From: Corynebacterium lactis RW2-5
Lineage (GTDB): Bacteria > Actinomycetota > Actinomycetes > Mycobacteriales > Mycobacteriaceae
Reading direction: 5' to 3'
Length of the DNA stretch: 64,000 nucleotides
Assembly: GCF_001274895.1 (NCBI RefSeq)
Contig: NZ_CP006841.1
Span: forward strand, 2,356,001 to 2,420,000
The notes below the pieces were generated by a model. That model did not search any database and was not told the origin of the DNA. It worked only from the letters and a program-made list of their open reading frames with translations. This document shows positions 1-7,118 of the stretch, one piece after another (the first letter of the stretch is position 1; every line of letters begins with the position of its first letter). The position numbers and the translations under genes were made by a program.

Positions 1-108
1 CTGCGCCTGCGGAGTTGCGCCACAGAGGTAAATCGAGGCATGCCCCTGACGGATGGGCTCGAAGTCCCGAAGTGTACGAGTCGCGGTATCGAAGATCTTG
101 AAAGTCAC
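1..108 (-). CDS. cysS: Cysteinyl-tRNA synthetase, N-terminal fragment cut by window edge
   Basis: Only the first 36 codons are in the window; the gene runs off the left edge. The GTG start at 108 opens a reading frame whose residues 26-33 read IYLCGATP. This matches the N-terminal zinc-binding Cys and nucleotide-binding start of class I cysteinyl-tRNA synthetases, in the form I recall from corynebacteria. The enzyme charges tRNA-Cys in the cytoplasm. It lies 57 bp downstream of carD on the same strand. In related actinobacteria ispD and ispF usually sit between these two genes, and they are not here. The identification rests on a short fragment plus synteny. Confidence 0.75.
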   Translation of the reverse strand, partial: MTFKIFDTATRTLRDFEPIRQGHASIYLCGATPQAQ

Positions 109-165
109 GACCTCGAGTCTAGCGGGCAACGCCCCGCATTTATTGCAGACCCGTACTACGCGCCC

Positions 166-738
166 TTACGCGTCGAGGTCCACCGGCTCATCGTCGACTG
201 CGGGCTTCTCCGCCTCCGACTCGGTCGACTCCTTTGCGAGCGCCTGGTGCCGCTCAATCGTGGCGTCCACGCGTGCGAAGACCTCTTCAACCTTCTGCTC
301 ATCCACGCCGTCGGCAAGCGCGAGCTCACCCACGAGAACCTGGCGGGCCTTGCTCAACATGCGCTTCTCGCCGGCGGAAAGGCCGCGATCCTGGTCGCGG
401 CGCCACAGGTCGCGAACAACCTCTGCGACCTTATTGATGTCGCCCGAACCGAGGCGCTCCTGGTTGGCCTTGTAGCGGCGGGACCAGTTACCGGCCTCTT
501 CAACATCGGTCTCGCGCAGGACGGAGAAAACCTTGCGCAGGCCTTCCTCCCCCACAACGTCGCGGACACCCACGAGCTCAGCATTCTTGGCGGGCACCTG
601 AATATTCAGATCGCTCTGCAAAATCTGGAGAACAAGATACTGAACGGTTTCGCCCCCAAGCTCCCGCTCAACAATGTTTTCAATTTTTGCTGCACCGTGG
701 TGCGGATAAACGACGGTATCGCCAATGCTGAATTCCAT
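166..738 (-). CDS. carD: CarD/CdnL-family RNA polymerase-binding regulator
   Basis: A 190-residue protein beginning [20 protein letters not shown], the conserved opening of the CarD/TRCF RNA-polymerase-interaction (Tudor-like) domain. The rest is a basic and acidic helical DNA-binding domain ending in an acidic tail. In mycobacteria CarD binds the RNA polymerase beta subunit and stabilises open complexes at rRNA and other promoters. Length is normal. An AAGGGG stretch precedes the ATG. It is transcribed away from lpqE, and the 154-bp divergent gap holds an inverted repeat (808-838). Codons 141-144 (Ala-Leu-Ala-Asp region, near 309-319) contain one copy of the dispersed CGTCGGCAAGC motif, here with a CTT leucine codon. 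Confidence 0.95.
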   Translation of the reverse strand: MEFSIGDTVVYPHHGAAKIENIVERELGGETVQYLVLQILQSDLNIQVPAKNAELVGVRDVVGEEGLRKVFSVLRETDVEEAGNWSRRYKANQERLGSGDINKVAEVVRDLWRRDQDRGLSAGEKRMLSKARQVLVGELALADGVDEQKVEEVFARVDATIERHQALAKESTESEAEKPAVDDEPVDLDA

Positions 739-807
739 GTAAAGTGCACGCCCCTTCCAACGGCCTTCTACCCTATCATGTCCCCCCGAAAATTTACGGG
801 TAGTATG

Positions 808-838
808 AGAACATCTTAGGAAGACACTAAGGTGTTCT
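808..838. promoter_or_regulatory. Inverted repeat in carD/lpqE divergent promoter region
   Basis: AGAACATCTTAG (808-819) and CTAAGGTGTTCT (827-838) are 12-base arms with one mismatch, separated by seven bases. The repeat lies 70 bp upstream of carD and 55 bp upstream of lpqE. There is no following T-run, so an operator is more likely than a terminator. The binding protein is unknown. Confidence 0.45.
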
Positions 839-892
839 TTAAATACCTAGAATCCAATCGCCCATCCTCAAGTTCCTGGAGGAAACCTAGTT

Positions 893-1591
893 ATGGCCTT
901 CAAGTCCGTTCTTCGTCGTGGCTCCATCGTTGCCATCTCCGCAGCTTCTGCGGTTGTTCTCGCAGCCTGTGGTGCCGGCCAGGTCTCTCAGACCGCAGAC
1001 CAGCTCCCCGCAGTCGATGGCTCCCTGAACATCGGCAAGGCTGAAGCCGGCAAGTCCGAAGCAAAGGGCAACCCGCGCATCGGCTCTGTCGCACTGCGCG
1101 ATGTCCACGTCCTGGTCGACCCGGAAGGCGACACCGCCGCACTGAAGTTCTCCGCTTCTAACCAGCAGCGCGCCACCGATTCCTTCTTCACCCTGAAGTC
1201 CATCAAGGTCGACGGTGTTGGCGATGTCACCCTGAAGCCGGCTGGCGAGACCCCCTCCTACAAGGAGCACAAGAAGGGCGACAAGTCCGTACCACGTAAC
1301 TGCCAGCTCGTCGTTGGCCCCGAGTCCGTCATTGCGCCACTGGCCAAGACCGCTAAGGACAACACCGGCTGCATCGCGTACTTCAGCAACACCCTGAACC
1401 CGGAGTCCCTCGTCGGCGAGAAGTCCTCTGCTGCTGCTCAGCACCGCAACGTCACCTTCGAGTTCACCGACAAGGACGGCGCAAAGGTCACCTACCCGTT
1501 GACCGCTACTGTCTCCGCTGACATCCTCGAGGCCGGCCAGGCCAATCGCGGTGCAGACGGCCAGATCGAAACTCCGAAGCAGGCCAAGTAG
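893..1591 (+). CDS. lpqE: LpqE-like secreted lipoprotein
   Basis: A 232-residue protein with a basic N-terminus, a hydrophobic stretch and a lipobox (VLAAC, Cys at about residue 26), so it should be lipid-anchored outside the membrane. The mature part resembles a beta-rich domain and has no catalytic motif I recognise. A CTGGAGGAAA ribosome site precedes the ATG. Position gives the name: lpqE lies between carD and radA in M. tuberculosis, as here. Function is unknown in the family. Codon use is strongly biased to C-ending codons, which suggests high expression. Confidence 0.7.
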   Translation: MAFKSVLRRGSIVAISAASAVVLAACGAGQVSQTADQLPAVDGSLNIGKAEAGKSEAKGNPRIGSVALRDVHVLVDPEGDTAALKFSASNQQRATDSFFTLKSIKVDGVGDVTLKPAGETPSYKEHKKGDKSVPRNCQLVVGPESVIAPLAKTAKDNTGCIAYFSNTLNPESLVGEKSSAAAQHRNVTFEFTDKDGAKVTYPLTATVSADILEAGQANRGADGQIETPKQAK

Positions 1592-1741
1592 TCTTCAAAC
1601 CCCTTTCTCACTGACTGGGCGATCGGTCGCCTAATCCGGACCAAGGTTTAAAGTACTCGTGGCGCGCGCAGCGCCATGAAGTACAGACCCTGGTCCGATT
1701 TGGCGTATCTGGGCACAATTTTTTCTAAGGCGGTTTTCCAC

Positions 1742-3322
1742 GTGGCAAAGTCCAAAGACGAAGCGTACGAGTGCTCCGCGTGCGGCTGGCAAGTCACTAA
1801 ATGGGTCGGCCAGTGCCCCAACTGCAAGGAATGGGGAACGCTGGAAAAAATCACCGTCCGAGTGAGTTCTTCCAAGTCCGGCACCAGTCTCGAGGAATCG
1901 ATTGCAACCCGAGCGGCTCGCGTCGCCAAGAACCGCCGCCGAAGCGCTTCCCCCGCGGCTGGGGAGGCGGGCGCCGGTGGGCGTCGTAAAGCAACCTCCA
2001 AGCAGAGCCTCGCGCAGACCAGCCAGCGCCTCAACGAGTGCGCGCTTAACGACGAAGCGGAGGCCGGTTTCCGCGAGTCCGGCTCCCTCGAGGACCGGAT
2101 CCCCACGACGGCCACAGGTCTGACCGCCATCACGGGGATCTCGGCTAAGGCCGCGCACGCGGCCAAGACGGGCATTGGGGAGCTGGATCGAGTGCTGGGT
2201 CAGGGCATCGTTCCGGGCTCGCTCGTGCTGCTCGCAGGCGAACCCGGCGTCGGCAAGTCCACGCTGCTGCTCGAGGTTGCCTACCGGTGCGCTGACGGAG
2301 AGCTGGGGCCAACTCTCTACATCACGGGCGAGGAGTCTCTGGGCCAGGTGCGGCTACGAGCCGAGCGCACGGGTGCACTCTCGGACAGCCTGTACCTGTC
2401 GGCGGTGTCCAATATCGAAGACGTCATCGACCAGACTATTGAGCTACAGCCCGGCCTGCTGATTGTGGACTCGGTGCAGACAATGCGGGCCGACGTCGAA
2501 GGCACCCGCGGCGGTGTCGCCCAAGCTCGAGCGGTCACTTCTGCACTGGCGGCGCTGGCGAAGGAGACGGGCACTGCAATCTTCCTCGTCGGGCACGTGA
2601 CAAAGGACGGCAATGTCGCTGGCCCCCGAACCATGGAGCACCTCGTCGATGCGGTGCTCAACTTCGAGGGCGACCGGCATTCCGGGCTGCGCTTCCTGCG
2701 AGGTCTGAAAAACCGCTTCGGCAGCACGGATGAGGTGGGCTGCTTCGAGCAGACCGCATCCGGAATCGCGGAGGTAGAGGACCCCTCGGGGCTCTTCCTG
2801 CACCACCGTACGCCGACCTCGGGAACGGCCATTACCGTGGCCATGGACGGGCGCAGGCCGCTACTGGCAGAAGTCCAGGGGCTTGTGATCAACACCGAGG
2901 CACATAACCCGCGCAGAAACGTCTCGGGGCTCGACCCGAGGCGGGTGCCCATGGTCGCGGCGGTTCTGACCGAGCACGGAAAGTTCAAACAGTTGGCCCG
3001 GATGGAGATGTACGTCAGCACCGTCGGCGGAATGTCTCTGACGGAGCCCGCAGCGGACCTGGCCATCGCGCTATCGCTGGCATCGTCCATGACGAAGAAG
3101 ACATTCCAGGAAAAAACCATTGCCCTTGGAGAACTCGGTCTGGCTGGAGAGGTTCGACGCGTGCCAGACCTGGAGTGGCGGCTGAAGGAGGCACACCGCA
3201 TGGGCTTTCGCACGGCCATAGTCCCGCGCGGATCGAAGGGACCTATGGGCATGCGCCTGCTGGAGGCAGGCACCATCGCCGAGGCGATTGCGCTGGGACT
3301 CGGCGAGCGGCAGGCTGGGTGA
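1742..3322 (+). CDS. radA: DNA repair protein RadA
   Basis: RadA (Sms) is a RecA-like ATPase that helps process recombination intermediates and drives branch migration. The N-terminal C4 zinc finger (CSAC...CPNC) is followed by a linker, Walker A GEPGVGKST, the RadA-specific KNRFG motif and a C-terminal Lon-like domain, about 526 residues. I chose the GTG at 1742 (VAKSKDE..., with AAGG upstream) because family members begin just before the zinc finger; an ATG at 1676 in the same frame would add 22 unconserved residues and lacks a ribosome site. disA normally follows radA in relatives, but here radA runs directly into a convergent gene. Confidence 0.95.
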   Translation: MAKSKDEAYECSACGWQVTKWVGQCPNCKEWGTLEKITVRVSSSKSGTSLEESIATRAARVAKNRRRSASPAAGEAGAGGRRKATSKQSLAQTSQRLNECALNDEAEAGFRESGSLEDRIPTTATGLTAITGISAKAAHAAKTGIGELDRVLGQGIVPGSLVLLAGEPGVGKSTLLLEVAYRCADGELGPTLYITGEESLGQVRLRAERTGALSDSLYLSAVSNIEDVIDQTIELQPGLLIVDSVQTMRADVEGTRGGVAQARAVTSALAALAKETGTAIFLVGHVTKDGNVAGPRTMEHLVDAVLNFEGDRHSGLRFLRGLKNRFGSTDEVGCFEQTASGIAEVEDPSGLFLHHRTPTSGTAITVAMDGRRPLLAEVQGLVINTEAHNPRRNVSGLDPRRVPMVAAVLTEHGKFKQLARMEMYVSTVGGMSLTEPAADLAIALSLASSMTKKTFQEKTIALGELGLAGEVRRVPDLEWRLKEAHRMGFRTAIVPRGSKGPMGMRLLEAGTIAEAIALGLGERQAG

Positions 3323-3339
3323 GCGCCTAGCCGAAGTTA

Positions 3340-4029
3340 CTAGCCGAGGTTAAAGGTGTAGCCGTCGGAATTCTTATCACCGACGAGGCCGTAAAACAGG
3401 TACGGACCGGGGGCTGTCTGCTGACGATCGGCCTCAGTGCACTTGCCCGGCGCGGAGGTCAGGCGCGACCAGACCGCGGTGTAGACAGCGTCCGCACCAG
3501 GCTGGAGGCGCAGCTCGCCCTGCCCTTCGGACTCGTTGCAGTCCAGGTCGGACCAGACTCGCTGGTAATCGCCGAGAGTGAAGACCTCGAAGCGCAGCTT
3601 CTGTTCGTCGAGGTTGACTACGCATTCGCCGCCGGTCGGGTTGTGAATGGTCAGCGCCAGCTTCGGCTGCTCCGCCCCGTAGTTCGGGCGGTCCGAGTTG
3701 ACCTTAATCTGCAGATCCGCAAGGCTGCAGTCCTTCTTCGCGGCGAGCGCCGCGGTTTCCGCATTCTGCTCTGCTGCAGGATCCGCGGCATCAGCCTTAT
3801 CGTCCTTCGCCTTGGACCCAGAGCTGGGCTTATACGGCTCAGCTGCCTTTCCAGAGGGGGTCACCTTTTTGCCATCATCTCTGGTGACATTGACCTGCTC
3901 AGCACTGGTGTCATCCTTACTGAGCAGCGAGGAGACTCCCCAGAGCGCAGCGAGGATTACAACAACGATGATAACCAGCGCGGCGATACGCCGACGCCGG
4001 TAGATTTCTGGAGGCAGCTGATTCGTCAC
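3340..4029 (-). CDS. Conserved single-pass membrane protein (Rv3587c-like)
   Basis: A 229-residue protein: a short basic cytoplasmic start, one transmembrane helix at about residues 13-35 (ALVIIVVVILAALWGV), a Lys/Asp/Ala-rich linker and an extracytoplasmic domain from about residue 100. Four cysteines in that domain (CSLAD, GECVVN, LDCNE, GKCTE) could form two disulfides. It contains a beta-sandwich-like segment (PKLALTIHNPTGGECVVNLD). By position it matches the M. tuberculosis membrane protein upstream of the carbonic anhydrase. It is five bases downstream of the carbonic anhydrase gene and probably co-transcribed. Function unknown. Confidence 0.7.
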   Translation of the reverse strand: MTNQLPPEIYRRRRIAALVIIVVVILAALWGVSSLLSKDDTSAEQVNVTRDDGKKVTPSGKAAEPYKPSSGSKAKDDKADAADPAAEQNAETAALAAKKDCSLADLQIKVNSDRPNYGAEQPKLALTIHNPTGGECVVNLDEQKLRFEVFTLGDYQRVWSDLDCNESEGQGELRLQPGADAVYTAVWSRLTSAPGKCTEADRQQTAPGPYLFYGLVGDKNSDGYTFNLG

Positions 4030-4034
4030 GCCTT

Positions 4035-4667
4035 CTAGGGTAGCGGGTTCTCGCTGACACCCTGGGTAACTACGGTCTCAGCGAGTCCATCGGAGAGGCG
4101 GTAGCGCAAGCCGACGACGCCGACCTCGCCGGCGTCGAGGCGGGAGGAAATCTCCGGCGAGCGATCGACGATGTGGTTGACAATCTCCTGGACGTGGCGG
4201 CGCTCAAACTCGTCCGTGGTATGCTGCCCATCCTTGCGGGCTGCCAGCAGAGAAGGGGTGACCTTCTCAATGAGCACGCGCTGAAATCCTCCCGGCAAAT
4301 CTCCGCCATCCAGAGCGCTCTTCGCAGCGGCAACTGCGCCGCAGGACTCGTGGCCGAGTACGACGACGAGCTTGACCCCCAGCCCGTCGACCGCGAACTC
4401 CAGCGAAGCCAGCACCGACAGGTCGGTAATCTCGCCGGCGGTACGAATAACGAAGATGTCACCGAGGCCCTGATCGAAAATAATCTCGACTGGAACGCGG
4501 GAGTCGGAACAGGCCAGCACGACGGCCTTCGGTTTCTGTCCGTGGGTCAGCTCTTGACGGCGCCCCTCATTCTGGCGCGGGTGCGCCGACTTGCCTTCAA
4601 CGAAGCGGCGGTTTCCGCGGATAATGGATTGCCATACACTTTCAGGGGTCCACTCAGAGTTGCTCAT
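4035..4667 (-). CDS. Beta-class carbonic anhydrase
   Basis: Interconverts CO2 and bicarbonate in the cytoplasm. The zinc ligands and catalytic pair are visible: CSDSR (Cys and Asp-Arg dyad) and HESCG (His and Cys). The ATG at 4667 (MSNSEWTPE) gives 210 residues, normal for the canB type; a longer frame extends upstream but has no family similarity. It diverges from mutY, with 43 bp between the two starts, so both promoters must overlap. It probably forms an operon with the membrane protein downstream. Confidence 0.93.
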   Translation of the reverse strand: MSNSEWTPESVWQSIIRGNRRFVEGKSAHPRQNEGRRQELTHGQKPKAVVLACSDSRVPVEIIFDQGLGDIFVIRTAGEITDLSVLASLEFAVDGLGVKLVVVLGHESCGAVAAAKSALDGGDLPGGFQRVLIEKVTPSLLAARKDGQHTTDEFERRHVQEIVNHIVDRSPEISSRLDAGEVGVVGLRYRLSDGLAETVVTQGVSENPLP

Positions 4668-4710
4668 ACATACATTGTGCAACCTCAGAATGATTATTGG
4701 GAATGCAAGG

Positions 4711-5628
4711 ATGCAAATACGCAGCGCACAGACCACGGTTGACGCTTTCGACGACGAAGTGAGAAGCGAATTGAGGTCCTGGTACCGCCAAAACATGCGC
4801 CCTCTCCCCTGGCGCGAGCCGGACACTAGCCCGTGGTCCGTACTCGTCAGCGAAGTAATGAGCCAGCAGACGCCCGTCTCGCGCGTCATCCCCTCCTGGA
4901 GAGCGTGGATGGAAAAATGGCCTACTGCCAGCGACTTAGCACAGGCACCTAAAGACGAAGTGCTCCGGATGTGGGGAAAACTCGGTTACCCTCGCCGCGC
5001 CCTGCGTCTGCGCGAGTGTGCAATCGCAATCGCCACCGAATACTCCGGATCAGTCCCCAATGACGTCGAAACACTGTTAACCCTTCCGGGGGTGGGAGAC
5101 TACACAGCCCGGGCGGTGGCGGCTTTCGCATTTTCTCATCGCACCCCTGTAGTGGACATCAATGTTCGGCGGGTGCTCCGCCGACATCGCCAGGCGGTGT
5201 TCCTGCCCGGCCCCCACAAGCGCGCGGATATGCACGCTGTCGAAGAGCTCTTGGACGAAGACGCCCCCTCCGCTGCCGAGACCTCAGTCGCACTGATGGA
5301 ACTGGGCGCACTCGTCTGTAAGACCACACCCGACTGCGACAACTGCCCCATCGCCTCCTCCTGCGCATGGGTAGCGGCGGGCAGCCCAGAGCCAGAGAAG
5401 CATGAGGTCAAGGCCGCGAAGCGGCGAGTACAAAAATTTGAGGGCACCGATCGGCAGGTCCGGGGTCTCCTACTAGACGTCCTCCGCGCCGCGGACTCGC
5501 CCGTCGAGCAGGCAGCCCTCGATACCGTCTGGGACGATGATGCCCAGCGTTCCCGTGCCCTTTTCTCTCTTCTCGAGGATGGTCTCGCCGAGCAAACGAA
5601 AGACGGCCTGTTCCGGCTGCCAACCTAA
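4711..5628 (+). CDS. mutY: A/G-specific adenine glycosylase MutY
   Basis: Removes adenine mispaired with 8-oxoguanine. Visible features: the N-terminal SEVMSQQTPVSRV helix, the helix-hairpin-helix LPGVGDYTA with the catalytic Asp in VVDINVRRV, and a [4Fe-4S] cysteine cluster near residue 212. The cluster spacing here is C-x5-C-x2-C-x5-C, while Nth/MutY proteins usually show C-x6-C for the first pair. The C-terminal domain is short, as in other actinobacteria. The start is ATG 4711 (GGGAATGCAAGG upstream), giving 305 residues; ATG 4690 is an alternative. Confidence 0.93.
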   Translation: MQIRSAQTTVDAFDDEVRSELRSWYRQNMRPLPWREPDTSPWSVLVSEVMSQQTPVSRVIPSWRAWMEKWPTASDLAQAPKDEVLRMWGKLGYPRRALRLRECAIAIATEYSGSVPNDVETLLTLPGVGDYTARAVAAFAFSHRTPVVDINVRRVLRRHRQAVFLPGPHKRADMHAVEELLDEDAPSAAETSVALMELGALVCKTTPDCDNCPIASSCAWVAAGSPEPEKHEVKAAKRRVQKFEGTDRQVRGLLLDVLRAADSPVEQAALDTVWDDDAQRSRALFSLLEDGLAEQTKDGLFRLPT

Positions 5629-5668
5629 ATCAGGCCACCCGGGGCGCTGCCAAGAACCTGACGCTGCC

Positions 5669-5674
5669 TAGAAT
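5669..5674 (+). promoter_or_regulatory. Probable -10 hexamer of the lipase gene, leaderless transcript
   Basis: TAGAAT lies seven bases before the ATG at 5681, with no Shine-Dalgarno sequence between them. That spacing puts transcription start at or beside the A of the start codon, a leaderless arrangement common in actinobacteria. Inferred from spacing only. Confidence 0.4.
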
Positions 5675-5680
5675 CGAATT

Positions 5681-6922
5681 ATGGTCGCCCAACCTGACAA
5701 CTCCAATGCAAAGCGCAGAGGCCCATCATGGTGCCGATCGGCGCTGGCGGCTGCATTCTACGCGGCCATCGTCGGGTTGGTCAGCTGCGCGCCCAGCCCC
5801 TCCGACAGCGCCGATTCCCACTCGGAGGCGACCACTACTGCGGGACCTAGCGCGGGAGAGGTCATCACGAAATCCAATCTCCCGGTCAAATTCAATGCTC
5901 GGGTTAGCCGGATCGTCTTCGCATCGTCCAAATCCAACCCGAACCGGCGCAGCGCAGTGTCCGGCGCTGTGCTCGAATCATCGAAACCCTGGCCAGGCCC
6001 CGGGCCTCGTCCGCTGGCGGTCATCGCGCCCGGCACGCTTGGAATGGCCGACCACTGTGCCAGTTCCGTCGCGATTCGTTACGAGGCCCCTCCAACGCCA
6101 CCCGCCCCCGAGCTCCTCGACCGCGGCTGGAACGTCGCAATCGTCGATTACGAGGGCCTCGGTACCCCGGGCATCCCCGCTTACTTAAATCGCGCATCCG
6201 CTGCACACAACACCCTAGACATGGCGCGGGCAGGCCTTTCCCTTCTTTCGCTTGCCGACGACACCCCGGTCGCACTCTTCGGTTATTCACAAGGTGGCGG
6301 CGCGGTGGCAGCCGCGGCAGAACTTGCGGAGTCGTACTCTCCCGAGCTCAACATCAGGGCTGCCTACGCCGGCGCAATCCCCGCTGACCTGAGAGATACG
6401 GCGAGGCACATTACGGGCTCCGCGCTATCCGGATTGATTGGCTACGCGGTAAACGGCCTAGTTGCGGAATACCCGGAGACTAAGGGACCCATCGACCGGA
6501 TGATGAGTCCACTCGGCGAGGATTTTCTCTCGCTGACCAGGGGGGAATGCATCGGTGATACCGTCCGAAACTGGCCTCGTAACGATACGAGGGCTTTCAC
6601 CGCAGATAGTCGCAGCATCGGGGAAAATCTTGCCTCCCCCGCTCTCGACCCGGTTATTCAAGAGCGGCTAGGGGAGCAGAAGCTGGGGGCCGGGGGCCGC
6701 GCACCGAGCATGCCAATTTTTGTAACCCACAACGTGCGTGACGATGTGCTCCCAGTGTCGTCGGCACGCGAGCTGGTGCGGACGTGGAAAGAGGCCGGGG
6801 CGCGCGTCACTTACGAAGAGGTCGACAGCGACCTCGGTGACGCGTCCCACGGCCTCGCGTACGCGCTCAGCCACGACCAGGCGATGGCCTGGCTGGATGA
6901 GCAAATGGGCTACCGGAAGTAG
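5681..6922 (+). CDS. Secreted lipase, LIP (secretory lipase) family
   Basis: An alpha/beta hydrolase of 413 residues with a signal peptide ending in a lipobox-like LVSC (Cys at about residue 36), so it may be a lipoprotein. The nucleophile elbow GYSQGGG is at about residue 200. The acid (DDVLP) and histidine (DASHG) lie at about 353 and 388, in the order expected for the fungal/actinobacterial secretory lipase family acting on esters or triacylglycerols. It carries a copy of the dispersed 11-mer at 6250-6260. Transcription is probably leaderless. It converges on the DUF4236 gene. Confidence 0.85.
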   Translation: MVAQPDNSNAKRRGPSWCRSALAAAFYAAIVGLVSCAPSPSDSADSHSEATTTAGPSAGEVITKSNLPVKFNARVSRIVFASSKSNPNRRSAVSGAVLESSKPWPGPGPRPLAVIAPGTLGMADHCASSVAIRYEAPPTPPAPELLDRGWNVAIVDYEGLGTPGIPAYLNRASAAHNTLDMARAGLSLLSLADDTPVALFGYSQGGGAVAAAAELAESYSPELNIRAAYAGAIPADLRDTARHITGSALSGLIGYAVNGLVAEYPETKGPIDRMMSPLGEDFLSLTRGECIGDTVRNWPRNDTRAFTADSRSIGENLASPALDPVIQERLGEQKLGAGGRAPSMPIFVTHNVRDDVLPVSSARELVRTWKEAGARVTYEEVDSDLGDASHGLAYALSHDQAMAWLDEQMGYRK

Positions 6923-6942
6923 ATTCCGGCAATAGTTGGAGA

Positions 6943-7116
6943 CTACTTCCTCCAGCGGCCTCGGAAGGTCAGGCCCTTCCCCAGACGCACGGTGTACCCA
7001 CCACGACTATTGAAGGTGACCGGGCCGATTCGCTTAGAGCCGGAGACACCGGAGCCGGAGTAGTTCAGCCAGGTGTCCTTGTCCAGATTCTGCTTCTTGC
7101 GGAAGATGATGCCCAT
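6943..7116 (-). CDS. DUF4236-type small basic protein
   Basis: A 57-residue gene starting MGIIFRKKQNL and containing NYSGSGVSGSKRIGPVTFNS, the pattern of DUF4236 proteins (a short, Arg/Lys- and Gly-rich beta domain whose role is unknown). ATG 7116 is two bases beyond the clpC stop, and an AGGAAAG ribosome site lies inside the clpC end, so it is very likely translated from the clpC transcript. It converges on the lipase gene with a 20-bp gap. Its link to Clp proteolysis, if any, is untested. Confidence 0.7.
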   Translation of the reverse strand: MGIIFRKKQNLDKDTWLNYSGSGVSGSKRIGPVTFNSRGGYTVRLGKGLTFRGRWRK

Positions 7117-7118
7117 TT

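Noticed and set aside
2248-2258. CGTCGGCAAGT in radA as a copy of the dispersed motif
   Set aside because: It encodes the conserved Walker A Gly-Val-Gly-Lys-Ser, has one mismatch and lacks the upstream G, so protein conservation explains it.
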